Assembly: GCF_030733265.1 (NCBI RefSeq) | Contig: NZ_JASHJI010000011.1 | Location: 62,001-126,000, forward strand | Reading direction: 5' to 3' | DNA length: 64,000 nt | Source of the DNA: Roseibium sp. MMSF_3412 | Lineage (GTDB): Bacteria > Pseudomonadota > Alphaproteobacteria > Rhizobiales > Stappiaceae | In this document: positions 42,847 through 54,075 of the stretch, piece after piece | Layout of the letters: every line of letters starts with the position of its first letter | How positions within the stretch are numbered: position 1 is the stretch's first letter | Position numbers and translations under genes: made by a program | Notes under the pieces: generated by a model | Seen by the model: only the letters and a program-made list of their open reading frames with translations | Databases searched by the model: none | Told to the model about the DNA's origin: nothing

Positions 42847-44132
42847 GGACGGGTCTGACCCGAGCCGTGAACCTTGTATTTGAAGCTGGTCAGTTGCTCG
42901 ACACCGACAGGCCCGCGTGCATGCATGCGGCCGGTCGCAATGCCGATCTCCGCACCCATGCCGAATTCTCCGCCGTCGGCGAACTGGGTGGAGGCATTGT
43001 GCAGGACAATGGCCGAATCCACTTCCGCCTGGAACCGGTCCGCCGTGGCCCGGTTCTCTGTCAGGATGCAATCGGTGTGGTTGGAGCCGTAGGTCGCAAT
43101 ATGCTCCATCGCAGCGTCGAGGTCAGACACAATTCTGACGGACAGGATCTTTTCGAGATACTCGGTCGACCAGTCTTCCTCGCTTGCGGCAAGAACGTCG
43201 CCGCAGATCTCGCGCACCTTGTCGCATCCACGGATCTCGCAGCCCTTTGCCCGCAAGGCATCAACGACGGCCGGCAACTGCGTGCGGGCGATGTCCTGAT
43301 GTACCAGAAGGGTTTCGAGCGCGCCGCAAATTCCGGTGCGGCGCAGCTTGGAATTCACGATGATGTCGACGGATTTTGCGATGTCAGCGTCCTTGTCGAG
43401 GAAGATGTGAACCAGCCCTTCCAGGTGTGCGAACACCGGCACACGCGCCTCGGTCTGAACCCGCCCGACAAGGCTGCGGCCACCTCGCGGCACGATCACA
43501 TCGAGATTGCCCTGCAATCCCTTGAGCATTTCGCCGACCGCGGCCCTGTCGGTGACAGGCACGATCTGAATGGAATCTTCGGGCAGCCCGGCCGCCTTCA
43601 GTCCGGCCTGAAGCGCCGAATGAATGGCCTTGTTGGAGTGTATCGTGTCGGAGCCACCGCGCAGGACGACGGCGTTCCCGGCCTTCAGACACAATGCGCC
43701 CGCATCCGCCGTCACGTTGGGGCGGCTTTCATAGATGACGCCGATCACGCCGAGAGGCGTGCGCACCCGTTCGATCCTGAGGCCGTTCGGCCGGTCCCAT
43801 GCGGCGATCACGCCGCCAACCGGATCTTCCAACGCAACAATATCCTCCAGCGCCTTGGCAATCGCCTCGATGCGCTCTTCGCTCAAGGTGCCGCGATCCA
43901 GGAAGGCTGCGGTCTGACCGTTGGCTTTCATCGCCTCCACATCAAGCCTGTTGCCCGCAAGGATGTCCGGCGTTGCCGCGCGCACGGCCTTCGCCATTTC
44001 GCTCAAGGCCCTGTTCTTCGCTTCTGCTGGTGCGGTCGCAAGAACCCGGCCGGCAGCACGGGCCCTTTGCCCGATCTCTGCCATCAGATCTTCGGTCGTC
44101 CTTGCCTCAACCACGTCCAGCATTTCCATCAC
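42843..44132 (-). CDS. proA: gamma-glutamyl phosphate reductase
   Basis: A 429-residue enzyme for the second step of proline synthesis, reducing gamma-glutamyl phosphate with NADPH. The catalytic Cys is in [35 protein letters not shown] and [16 protein letters not shown] are family motifs, and the C-terminus has [15 protein letters not shown] and [14 protein letters not shown]. Second gene of the proBA pair, 41 bases after proB. Confidence 0.97.
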   Translation of the reverse strand: MMEMLDVVEARTTEDLMAEIGQRARAAGRVLATAPAEAKNRALSEMAKAVRAATPDILAGNRLDVEAMKANGQTAAFLDRGTLSEERIEAIAKALEDIVALEDPVGGVIAAWDRPNGLRIERVRTPLGVIGVIYESRPNVTADAGALCLKAGNAVVLRGGSDTIHSNKAIHSALQAGLKAAGLPEDSIQIVPVTDRAAVGEMLKGLQGNLDVIVPRGGRSLVGRVQTEARVPVFAHLEGLVHIFLDKDADIAKSVDIIVNSKLRRTGICGALETLLVHQDIARTQLPAVVDALRAKGCEIRGCDKVREICGDVLAASEEDWSTEYLEKILSVRIVSDLDAAMEHIATYGSNHTDCILTENRATADRFQAEVDSAIVLHNASTQFADGGEFGMGAEIGIATGRMHARGPVGVEQLTSFKYKVHGSGQTRP

Positions 44133-44173
44133 TCCTCAAAAGCGGATCTTCATGCCCGCACAATTGCTTGCTT

Positions 44174-45318
44174 TTACCGCGTTCCGTTCAAAAACGCATC
44201 CTCAAGCACCAGATCGTCCCGGTGAACCATCTCGGCGCGGCCCGGATATCCGACGATCGCCTCGATTTCCCGGCTGTTTCGGCCGGCAATCAGGCGTGCT
44301 TCAATAACGTCATAGGCAACAAGACCGCGTCCGATCGTCCGGCCTTCGGGGCTCACAAGCGTCACCGCATCGCCGCGCGAAAAGGTGCCTGATACCGAGA
44401 CGACGCCAGCCGGCAGCAGGCTCTTTCCCGACTTCATGGCGGTCAGTGCACCCGCGTCGAGCGTGATCTTGCCCCGTGGTTCCAGGTGGCCGCCGATCCA
44501 GGCCTTGCGCGCGCTGGCCGGTGTCGCGGCCGCCGGAAACCAGGTTGCCCGGCCGCCGTCGCTCAGCCGTGCCAGCGGGTTCAGTTCCTTGCCGGAGGTG
44601 ATCACCATCGATGTGCCGGCGGCCGTCGCGATCTTGCCCGCATCGATCTTCGTCTTCATGCCGCCGCGCGAAAGTTCCGATCCGGCGCTGCCGGCCATGG
44701 CCTCGATCTCCGCGGTGATGCGCGGCACTTCGGGCAGGAAAACCGCATCCGGGTCTTCCGAAGGCGGCGCGGTATAAAGGCCGTCGATATCGGAAAGCAG
44801 AACAAGGCAGTCCGCGCTTGCCATCGTCGCCACACGCGCTGCCAGGCGATCGTTGTCGCCATAACGGATTTCGGAGGTGGCAACGGAATCGTTCTCGTTG
44901 ATGATCGGCACCGCGCCCATCTTCAACAGCATACCGATTGTCGCGCGCGCATTGAGATAGCGCCGCCGTTCTTCCGTGTCGCCCAGCGTCAGCAGGATCT
45001 GGCCCGCCTTTTTGCCATGCGTTTCAAGCGCGCCAGCATAGGCTTGTGCCAGCGCAATCTGGCCCGCAGCCGCCGCCGCCTGGCTTTCTTCCAGCTTGAG
45101 CGGTCCCTTCGGCAATCCGAGTTCGCCGCGTCCCAGCGCAATCGATCCGGAGGACACGATCAGGACTTCTGAGCCCGAGCCCATCAGCCGCACGATGTCG
45201 GAGACAAGCGCTTCCAGCCAGTCCCGCTTCAACTCGCCGTTTTCCACCAGCAGGGCAGACCCGATCTTGACGACGATCCGCTTGAAGGCCGCAAGACTGC
45301 GATGTGCGTCGGTCGACA

Positions 45319-45319
<1 letters not shown>
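44174..45319 (-). CDS. proB: glutamate 5-kinase
   Basis: A 381-residue kinase committing glutamate to proline synthesis and normally feedback-inhibited by proline. The amino-acid-kinase domain starts [15 protein letters not shown], includes [16 protein letters not shown] and [19 protein letters not shown], and is followed by a C-terminal PUA domain ([20 protein letters not shown]). Start ATG at 45319 shares one base with the obgE stop; a start four codons earlier is possible. Confidence 0.96.
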
Positions 45320-46953
<1,634 letters not shown>

Positions 46954-46957
<4 letters not shown>

Positions 46958-47523
46958 GCCGCTGCCTTTCGAGCCTCGAAGTCGGCGCGCGCCAGCCGGA
47001 CGACAACGTTGGATACCTTGCGGTCAAGTGCCCTGGAGAACCGTTCGGTCATGCTGTAGGGCTTGAAACCGAGCTTGCGCAGCAGTCCACGGGAGCGGAA
47101 GTTCTCTTCATAGGCGCGTGCTGCAAGAGCCTCGGTTCCATGAGCCGCAAAGGCCCATTCAATCACCGCTTCAACAGCCTCGCTGGCATACCCGTGCCCC
47201 TGAAAGGCTCGCCCGATCCAATAGCCGAGGGTCGGATGATCGGCGAGATTGTCCAGATCGCCGGGCGCCTCGACCGCCGCGATCCCGATGAAAACGCCGC
47301 CGAGCGTGATCGCGAACACCGCTTCGGTTTTCAGCGGGTCCTTGCCGACAACCGTCTTCAGGAAAGCTTCGGCCGAACCTTCCTCGTAAGGCCAGGCGAA
47401 CGACGTCATCCAGCGGGCAACCTCGAAATCCTTGCCGCCCAGTTCGATCATCGCTTCGGCGTCCGCCATGGCGATCGGCCGCAAGATCAATCGTCGCGTT
47501 CTCAATTCCTGCAATCCGGTCAT
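46954..47523 (-). CDS. GNAT family N-acetyltransferase (RimJ/RimL-like)
   Basis: A 189-residue middle member of the GNAT trio. The first strand LRTRRLILRPIAMADAEAMI and LGYWIGRAFQGHGYASEAVE are the family motifs; RSRGLLRKLGFKPY closes the acetyl-CoA fold. The ATG at 47523 overlaps the stop of the gene before it (ATGA). The three proteins are related but clearly diverged, so an old duplication is likely. Confidence 0.9.
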
Positions 47524-48128
47524 TGTCCCTGCCCCCATCCTTTCAAAGACTTCCAAACGGTTCTGTCCAAAACATATCTTTCGATCGGCACGGACCCGCC
47601 CGCGCCGATGGACCGGATCATCGCCTGATCCCGGTACTGGAAGCCGGATTTCACGAGCACCCGGCGCGAGGCCGGATTGGTGACCCGGCAGGAGCCCTGA
47701 AGCTCGTCCATGTCATGGTGGGTGAAGGCATGGTCGACCAGCGCATGCACCGCTTCGGTCGCATAGCCCTGACCCCAGAAAGGTTCACCCAGCCAGTAGC
47801 CGACATGAACGGTTCCGTCCTCTTCGAGCGCCGCATATTTCGCGACGCCGATCAGTCGGCCGGTGCTTTTCAACCGGATGGCAAAAAGGCCGGTGTTCTT
47901 TCTTACCTGCGCCGCCCGCGCAATCAGCGCGCGGCCGTTTTCCAGGGTGAAGGGATGGGGCATCATGGCGAGGTTTGCCGCCACGGTCTTGTTGTTGGCC
48001 AGAAACACCAGATCGGCCAGATCGTCCTTGCGCGGCACATCGAGCCGCACATGAACCGCTTCCTGCGGCAACGGGGCCGCGACCAAACTGCTCTCGTCTA
48101 ACAATCCATCGCTTTCAACAACCATCAT
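47520..48128 (-). CDS. GNAT family N-acetyltransferase (RimJ/RimL-like)
   Basis: A 202-residue first member of the GNAT trio downstream of rpmA. VGYWLGEPFWGQGYATEAVH is the acetyl-CoA motif; VTNPASRRVLVKSGFQYRD is the conserved C-terminal part. The N-terminal strand (VHVRLDVPRKDDLADLVFL) is preceded by about 20 extra residues. Start taken at the ATG-ATG pair at 48128 behind GGAGG. Confidence 0.88.
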   Translation of the reverse strand: MMVVESDGLLDESSLVAAPLPQEAVHVRLDVPRKDDLADLVFLANNKTVAANLAMMPHPFTLENGRALIARAAQVRKNTGLFAIRLKSTGRLIGVAKYAALEEDGTVHVGYWLGEPFWGQGYATEAVHALVDHAFTHHDMDELQGSCRVTNPASRRVLVKSGFQYRDQAMIRSIGAGGSVPIERYVLDRTVWKSLKGWGQGQ

Positions 48129-48266
48129 TTCCTCCAGCACAAACAAATCAAGGGAGAGATGGCGCCCCATCTCCCCCTTGGATCTTCGACTGGTCTCTGG
48201 TTGCTGACCTGTCTCGAATTGCCGGGGTCTTAAGGGACGCCGGCGCTTCGAAACTTCACGTCGGCT

Positions 48267-48536
48267 TTACTCCGCAGCTTCCGCCACTGGGACCACATTG
48301 ATAAGTGTTCGTTTGTTGGCGGCCGCCTTAAACTGAACCTTGCCTTCCACGGTCGCGAAAATGGTGTGATCCTTGCCCATGCCCACGCCGGTGCCCGGGT
48401 GCCACGTGGTGCCACGCTGACGAGCAATGATGTTGCCGGGAATCACGGATTCCCCGCCATACTTCTTGATGCCGAGACGGCGGCCAGCTGAGTCGCGGCC
48501 GTTGCGGGATGAACCGCCTGCCTTCTTATGTGCCAT
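48267..48536 (-). CDS. rpmA: 50S ribosomal protein bL27
   Basis: An 89-residue ribosomal protein whose N-terminus reaches the peptidyl transferase centre. The sequence begins [20 protein letters not shown] and continues [18 protein letters not shown], as in all bacterial bL27. It lies 54 bases downstream of rplU. Confidence 0.98.
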   Translation of the reverse strand: MAHKKAGGSSRNGRDSAGRRLGIKKYGGESVIPGNIIARQRGTTWHPGTGVGMGKDHTIFATVEGKVQFKAAANKRTLINVVPVAEAAE

Positions 48537-48590
48537 CGTTAGAACTCCTCGTTCTTCGAATTCTTAATTCAACAGTCGTGAAACGGCGGC

Positions 48591-49283
48591 TTACTGGCCT
48601 GCCAGTTCCTTGGCCTGTTCAACCCAGTTGTCGCGCTCGATACGGCCCTTGAAATTCAGGACCTCATCAACGCGGGCGATGTCTTCCGCAGAGAAGTTGA
48701 CGATCTGCTCGTAGGTGGTGATGCCCAGAGCGTTCAGTTTCTTCTCAAGAACCGGGCCGACGCCGGAGATCTTCTTCAGATCGTCCTTGCCGTCCGGTGC
48801 GGTGAAGAGCGGCTCGACAGCTGCGTCTTCCTTCTTGGTTTCCTTGGCCGCGGCAGCCTTCGGAGCTTCCTCGGCTTTCGGAGCCGCTTCAGCAGCAGGT
48901 GCTGCTTCGGCTTCAGGTTCGGCCTTCGGCGCTGCCTTTTTCGGCGCAGCCTTCTTGGCCGGTTTTGCGCCACCGGTCAGGATGTCGGTCACCTTGACGA
49001 GGGTGAAGGACTGACGATGGCCGTTGCGGCGGCGGGAATTCTGACGCCGGCGCTTCTTGAATACGATGATCTTGCGGCCACGGCCCTGATCGACCACTTC
49101 CGCAACCACGCTGGCACCTTCCACGGTCGGAGCGCCAACAGTCGTGTCCGTGCCGTTGCCAACCATGAGCACTTCGTCGAACGTGACGGTGCTGCCGGCT
49201 TCGGCGTCGAGTTTTTCGACCTTCACGAGGTCGTCTGCGGCAACAGTGTACTGTTTGCCACCGGTTTTGATTACAGCGAACAT
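48591..49283 (-). CDS. rplU: 50S ribosomal protein bL21 with C-terminal helix-hairpin-helix extension
   Basis: A 230-residue protein, over twice the normal bL21 length. Residues 1-103 are a complete bL21 ([40 protein letters not shown]). Residues ~106-165 are an Ala/Lys/Glu/Pro-rich linker. Residues ~167-228 are a helix-hairpin-helix module ([57 protein letters not shown]). Similar long bL21 proteins occur in other Hyphomicrobiales. The frame is open upstream of 49283, but the bL21 fold starts exactly there. A promoter is seen about 210 bases upstream. Confidence 0.95.
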   Translation of the reverse strand: MFAVIKTGGKQYTVAADDLVKVEKLDAEAGSTVTFDEVLMVGNGTDTTVGAPTVEGASVVAEVVDQGRGRKIIVFKKRRRQNSRRRNGHRQSFTLVKVTDILTGGAKPAKKAAPKKAAPKAEPEAEAAPAAEAAPKAEEAPKAAAAKETKKEDAAVEPLFTAPDGKDDLKKISGVGPVLEKKLNALGITTYEQIVNFSAEDIARVDEVLNFKGRIERDNWVEQAKELAGQ

Positions 49284-49495
49284 GTCGCGCACGTCCTTCT
49301 TTTCGTTTTTGACACCGGCACAGGCCTTTTGGCTCTCGAGAGCACCGGTTGCATTCAGGTCGAACTCAGGCGCCTGTCCCACCGGATTGCCATCCGTCGG
49401 ACAGATCTTTGTGTCGGGTTGCGTGAAGCGAAAAGCCCGCCAGGCCTTGATCGACAAAGAAAACCCGAAAAAGATGAACCTTTTCGAGCCCGCGC

Positions 49496-49523
49496 AATAT
49501 AACTCTCCGGCGCGCGGAGTCAA
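49496..49523 (-). promoter_or_regulatory. predicted rplU promoter
   Basis: On the minus strand TTGACT (complement of 49518-49523) and TATATT (complement of 49496-49501) are 16 bases apart. Transcription would start near 49488, leaving a leader of about 205 bases before rplU, long enough for autoregulation. The rest of the 49284-49775 gap shows no gene. Confidence 0.5.
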
Positions 49524-49775
49524 ACGGAAATATGAAGCCTTCGGCCCGCAAAGCCCGCGCACGTGTCACGGTGCCGGCTCACCGGCCTATCCGCCCGGTG
49601 CCGGCCCAACATGAACGGATCACATCCGCCGCGCCCCCGGCAACGCGCGTCTTCTTACACCGTCAACGCTCGCGGACCAAACTGTCTGTTTAAAGAATGC
49701 AATTCGGGTCTTGCGGATAAAAAGGAGCTTGTCTATGTTCCGCGCCACTTGAGACCCGTTTGTCGCAAGTACCGC

Positions 49776-49865
49776 GGAGAGGTGCCGGAGTGGTTGAACG
49801 GGGCGGTCTCGAAAACCGTTGAGCGCGCAAGCGTTCCGGGGGTTCGAATCCCCCTCTCTCCGCCA
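49776..49865 (+). tRNA. tRNA-Ser (anticodon CGA)
   Basis: A 90-base class II tRNA with encoded CCA. Acceptor stem GGAGAGG pairs with CCTCTCC before GCCA; the anticodon loop CTCGAAA gives CGA; the long variable arm (TTGAGCGCGCAAGCGTT) and GGTTCGAATCC T-loop are typical of serine tRNAs. Confidence 0.96.
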
Positions 49866-49907
49866 GCGACCTTTTTCCCTACCTCTTTATTGAAATCATT
49901 TTCATAA

Positions 49908-50254
49908 ACTGATCGCCGGTATGCTGCCCTGCCTGTCCTGCTTTCAACCGATCTCCGACGGTCTTCCGTGTATTGCAGCGGCTCGCCTGGCTTTGTTGTC
50001 CGCAAGGAAGCCGGCGGGCTGAGAGCAAGCGCGGATGAAATCGATCTCAAGACGGCACAGTCCGGCAATACAGCCCTGAATTCGGACAGAGTGTTGTCCT
50101 TCGTGTGAAAGACCTGAAAAAGCTTCACCGGGAATTCCATGAAAAGGCGCTGTCAAAGCCTGGGAGACTGAAGCAGGGCCTCTTTGGTCAAACCCAGTTT
50201 TCTCTGACAGACCCTGACGGCAACAGTCTCTATTTCGCAGAAGCGCAGTTCTGA
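49908..50254 (+). pseudogene. frameshifted VOC/glyoxalase-fold gene remnant
   Basis: Two frames together spell one VOC-superfamily protein. The first (49908 to ~50102) reads ALPVLLSTDLRRSSVYC, then SGSPGFVVRKEAGGLRASADE. The second (~50099-50254) reads RVKDLKKLHREFH and ends [18 protein letters not shown], the usual VOC C-terminus. A one-base shift near 50100 is required, and no start codon exists at the N-terminal end. The remnant lies between tRNA-Ser and fumC. It would have been a ~115-residue bleomycin-resistance/glyoxalase-like protein. A sequencing error cannot be excluded for the frameshift, but the missing start supports decay. Confidence 0.7.
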
Positions 50255-50297
50255 GGCACTCTGTCGTAACCAGACTCGCAAATCCCAAGAGGTCATG

Positions 50298-51692
50298 ATG
50301 TCCACGCCCGTTCGTACAGAAAGCGATTCCTTCGGTGCCCTGGAAATACCAGCGGACAAGTATTACGGCGCACAGACCGCGCGCTCGCTGATCAATTTTC
50401 CGATCGGCGGCGAGACCATGCCGCTGCCGCTGGTCCATGCGCTCGGCGTGATCAAGCAGGCCGCAGCACGGGTCAACCGGGATCAGGGCAAGCTTGCTCC
50501 GGACCTCGCCGACGCCATCGACCGCGCCGCGGGTGAAGTGGCCGCCGGCAATTTCGACAGCGACTTTCCGCTGGTTGTCTGGCAGACCGGGTCGGGCACC
50601 CAGTCGAACATGAACGCCAACGAGGTCATCGCCAACCGGGCGATCGAGATTCTCGGCGGCGAGATCGGCACCAAGTCCCCGGTCCACCCGAACGATCACT
50701 GCAACATGAGCCAGTCGTCGAACGATACCTTTCCGACCGCCATGCATATTGCGGCCGCCCGCGAGATCCATCACCGCCTGCTGCCTGCGCTGGAGCACCT
50801 GAAAACCGCTCTAGCCGCCAAATCGGCGGAGTGGAAGGACATCGTCAAGATCGGCCGGACCCATACGCAGGACGCGACGCCGCTCACGCTCGGGCAGGAA
50901 TTCGGCGGTTATGCCGCCCAGCTGGAGATGAGCATCAAACGGGTAACCGAAGCCTCGGACGGGCTCTACGACCTTGCGCAGGGCGGCACTGCCGTCGGCA
51001 CCGGGCTGAACACGAAGACCGGTTTTGCGGAACATTTTGCGGCGGAAGTCGCCAAGATCACCGGCCTTCCGTTCCGGACAGCCCCCAACAAGTTCGAGGC
51101 GCTGGCCGCGCACGATGCCTATGTCTATGCCCATGGCGCTCTGAACACCGTCGCAGCGTCACTCTTCAAGATCGCCAACGACATCCGCCTGCTCGGCTCC
51201 GGCCCGCGCTCAGGTCTGGGCGAACTTTCCCTGCCGGAAAACGAACCCGGGTCGTCGATCATGCCGGGCAAGGTCAACCCGACCCAGTGCGAAGCCATGA
51301 CGATGGTGTGCACGCAGGTGTTCGGCAATCAGACGACGATGTCGGTCGCCGGCAGTCAGGGGCATTTCGAACTGAATGTCTACAAGCCCGTCATGGCCTG
51401 CAACATGCTGCAATCCATCAGGTTGCTGGCGGATGCCTCTGTCAGCTTCACCGACCGCTGTGTTGCCGGCATCAAGGCCAACGAGGACAACATCACGGCG
51501 TTGATGGAGCGTTCGCTGATGCTGGTCACCGCCCTGGCCCCGGCAATCGGCTACGACAAGGCAACGCAGATTGCCAAGACCGCCCACAAGAACGGAACCT
51601 CGCTGCGCGAGGAAGCCCTGAAACTCGGCTATGTCACGGAAGACGAATTTGACAGGCTGGTGCGCCCGGAAAAGATGATCGGCCCGAACTGA
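50298..51692 (+). CDS. fumC: fumarate hydratase, class II
   Basis: A 464-residue TCA-cycle enzyme (fumarate to L-malate), oxygen-stable and iron-free. The superfamily signature [13 protein letters not shown] is at about residue 317, with the catalytic stretch [16 protein letters not shown] and [13 protein letters not shown]. Two adjacent ATG codons are possible starts (50295, 50298), behind GAGG. Length and motifs are normal. The gene stands alone, with the MITE-like element ~90 bases downstream. Confidence 0.97.
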   Translation: MSTPVRTESDSFGALEIPADKYYGAQTARSLINFPIGGETMPLPLVHALGVIKQAAARVNRDQGKLAPDLADAIDRAAGEVAAGNFDSDFPLVVWQTGSGTQSNMNANEVIANRAIEILGGEIGTKSPVHPNDHCNMSQSSNDTFPTAMHIAAAREIHHRLLPALEHLKTALAAKSAEWKDIVKIGRTHTQDATPLTLGQEFGGYAAQLEMSIKRVTEASDGLYDLAQGGTAVGTGLNTKTGFAEHFAAEVAKITGLPFRTAPNKFEALAAHDAYVYAHGALNTVAASLFKIANDIRLLGSGPRSGLGELSLPENEPGSSIMPGKVNPTQCEAMTMVCTQVFGNQTTMSVAGSQGHFELNVYKPVMACNMLQSIRLLADASVSFTDRCVAGIKANEDNITALMERSLMLVTALAPAIGYDKATQIAKTAHKNGTSLREEALKLGYVTEDEFDRLVRPEKMIGPN

Positions 51693-51782
51693 TCCGGCCG
51701 GACTGCATGGACGAACAACGCGGCCGAAAGGGCTTGCGGCCAACGCGGCGGGCATGGTTGAAGCAAGCGGCTGCGTATCTGC

Positions 51783-52053
51783 TCTAGGTGATGGACCCAT
51801 AAATGAGACTGAGATGGCATGCGAAATGGCGAAATCCCGTTAGGAAGCGTGCGCGGAGCGGGCTTCCTGCCCGGTCAAGCACGCTGACAACACAGGATGA
51901 ATCCATTTCCATGTCCTTCGAATTTGACCGGTTTGCTCCTCCTCGGCGTTGCGAAAGGCTTGAAAATGAACCACATTTCCTGCGCTTCCGCGCCTTGATG
52001 AGAAGCAAACCGCCTCAAACCATTTCGGCCTCATTTATGAGTCCATCACCTAG
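51783..52053. mobile_element. MITE-like element or IS remnant with 34-bp inverted repeats
   Basis: A 271-base element. Its left end CTAGGTGATGGAC.CATAAA and its right end, read in reverse complement, match over 34 bases with four differences; both begin with CTAG, possibly the duplicated target. No transposase is complete inside, although an open frame of 74 codons crosses it on the minus strand. The ends resemble those of IS5-family elements of rhizobia, which would supply transposase in trans. The right end meets the 3' end of dld and contributes its TAG stop codon. Confidence 0.72.
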
Positions 52054-53756
52054 TGATAGTCTTTGCACCGTGACATCTTGCCGATGCCGGGATTGAACGT
52101 GTTGGTCGGGTCGCATTTTCTGTAGAAACCGGCAAGGGCCGGCTTGGCCTTGTAGAGGTGCCCGACATTGTGTTCCGACGGGAACTCCGCCCGCCGTTCA
52201 TCGAGGATCTCGATCATCCTGGCCTTGATCTCATTGGCGTCGTATCCCGCCTTGACGACATAGTCCTGGTGGAGAACGTGGCAGAAGAAATGACCGTAAT
52301 AGAGCTTGTGGCTGAGCGCTTCATCGATCTCGGGCGGCAGATGTTCGAACCAATCCTCGTCGTTGCGGCGCAAAGCAATGTCGAGGGCAAGGATATCGGA
52401 AACCTTACCCTCGTTTACCGCCATGAAGCGCACCGCCGCCCCGGCCGCGGCAAAGCGGTGCAGACCCGCGATCTTGCCTTCACGCGGATCACAGGCGAAC
52501 CAGTCCGCGCTTTCACCATCGAAGCTTTCCTTCAGATAGGTCTCGACCTCCTCAATTCCGCCGTCACGGGCTTTCAGGATCAGGTGGTGTTCATACCGCT
52601 CGCGGAATGCCTCCATGCGTTTCGGCAGGACGTTCGGCCAGATGTTTGAAAGACACTGCATGACCCGGTCGATCAGGTTCCGGGGCAACACAGGCAGCCT
52701 GTTCAGCCGTGCATCGAACCAGCCCTTGAGCGCGAAAAAAGCCGGCAGACGGTCCGTGCCCAACCTGTCGATCATGACCAGCGTGTCTTTGCCGTAACGT
52801 TTTGAAATGTCGTAGCACTCGCGGTGCATATACTCCGCGGAGACGGGCAGCGTGTGCAGCGAGGGCAGCAGGTCCCGGCGCAGGCGTGTCAGAATGCCGG
52901 TGTCATTGGTCCCGACATAAAACACCTGCTCCCGCTCGTTCTTCGGGAACGTATCGAGACGCACGGCGAACACGGCCAGCTTTCCGGCGCAACCCGACGC
53001 TTCAAACAGACGGCCGGGGTCGTTGTTGAAGCGTGAGGGGGTATCGGCATCGATGTCGCGGATGCGCTCGATATAGTCCGCGTCGGACGCCTTTGCGTTG
53101 GTCGCCTCCATGTCGGCAGCGGTGTAGTCGCCGCTCTCAAGCCGCGTCAATATTGTCTCGGGCGTGTCGCCAAGCCTGATGCCGAGATGGTTCACCAGAT
53201 GCAGCTCACCGTCCTCGTCGACATGCGCAAACAAGGCGAGTTCGGTGTAGGACGGCCCGCGTTCGATCAGCGATCCGCCGGAATTGTTGCACACGCCGCC
53301 GACCACCGAAGCGCCGATGGACGAAGACCCGATGACCGAATGGGGCAACCGGCCCAAGGGCCGCAGCGTTCTTTCCAGCGTAAAGAGTGTGGCCCCCGGG
53401 AAGCTGACAATCTGCTTGCCGCCGTCAAGAAGCTGAATAGCGTCCATGCGCGTCGTGTTGAGCACCACAACATCCCTGTCATATGTGCCCACCGGGGTGG
53501 AACCGGCGGTAAGCCCGGTATTTGCGGCCTGCATGACAACGATTTTGCCGGCGCCGACGCAGGCCTTGAGAACTTTCCAGTATTCGAGCAGGGAACCCGG
53601 CCGAACGACGGCAATGGCTTCGCCTTCGCCGGACCGGAACCCCTTGCAGAAGCGTTTCATCGAGCGCGGATTGGTGATCACATGCCGGTTGCCGACGATG
53701 TCCATAAGTCCTGCGATCAGGTCTTCGTTCAGAGTTCGTTCGTCTTCCGGCTGCAT
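52050..53756 (-). CDS. dld: D-lactate dehydrogenase (quinone, FAD-dependent)
   Basis: A 568-residue peripheral membrane flavoenzyme close to E. coli Dld (571 residues). It oxidises D-lactate to pyruvate and reduces quinone. FAD-binding motifs: VVMQAANTGLTAGSTPVGTY and SSSIGASVVGGVCNNSGGSL. The conserved C-terminal FNPGIGKMSRCKDY is present. Start at 53756 (MQPEDERTLNEDL) was chosen; extra upstream residues in frame look non-coding. The stop codon TAG lies within the end of the MITE-like element, so a few native C-terminal residues may have been lost. An inverted repeat upstream suggests GntR-type control. Confidence 0.95.
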   Translation of the reverse strand: MQPEDERTLNEDLIAGLMDIVGNRHVITNPRSMKRFCKGFRSGEGEAIAVVRPGSLLEYWKVLKACVGAGKIVVMQAANTGLTAGSTPVGTYDRDVVVLNTTRMDAIQLLDGGKQIVSFPGATLFTLERTLRPLGRLPHSVIGSSSIGASVVGGVCNNSGGSLIERGPSYTELALFAHVDEDGELHLVNHLGIRLGDTPETILTRLESGDYTAADMEATNAKASDADYIERIRDIDADTPSRFNNDPGRLFEASGCAGKLAVFAVRLDTFPKNEREQVFYVGTNDTGILTRLRRDLLPSLHTLPVSAEYMHRECYDISKRYGKDTLVMIDRLGTDRLPAFFALKGWFDARLNRLPVLPRNLIDRVMQCLSNIWPNVLPKRMEAFRERYEHHLILKARDGGIEEVETYLKESFDGESADWFACDPREGKIAGLHRFAAAGAAVRFMAVNEGKVSDILALDIALRRNDEDWFEHLPPEIDEALSHKLYYGHFFCHVLHQDYVVKAGYDANEIKARMIEILDERRAEFPSEHNVGHLYKAKPALAGFYRKCDPTNTFNPGIGKMSRCKDYH

Positions 53757-53886
53757 CCAAAGCCTCCCAATTTCCGGAACCTGGTTCCAACTGCCGCGCC
53801 AGGCTGTACCGCTGAAGTCCTTGAAACCTTTGAACTCCCAGGATCCGCTTACGCACAACCCGTTGTGAAAGCTGCAAGGCATTCAA

Positions 53887-53909
53887 ATTGGTATATATTT
53901 TTTACCAAT
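53887..53909 (-). promoter_or_regulatory. putative GntR/LldR-type operator upstream of dld
   Basis: ATTGGTA (53887-53893) and TACCAAT (53903-53909) form a perfect 7-9-7 inverted repeat in an AT-rich block ~130 bases before the dld start. The half-site TTGGTA/TACCAA resembles LldR/PdhR operators of lactate genes. No GntR gene is in the window. Confidence 0.45.
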
Positions 53910-54075
53910 CTGGCAATAGCTGCGATTTTACGAGACGGGTGTCGAAACGTCGCACGCGCCGTTTCCTCAGGCGGTCAACCAAAGAGGCCGAGTCTTGAGT
54001 GAGGGGCAGGTCTTGCATTTGCACGTTCGCACAGCCTCCGCTCCGCCGCATCCGGGCGTGGATTCTTCCGGGTTG

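Noticed and set aside
42837..44225. 462-codon plus-strand frame antisense to proA
   Set aside because: Antisense shadow of an unmistakable proA gene.
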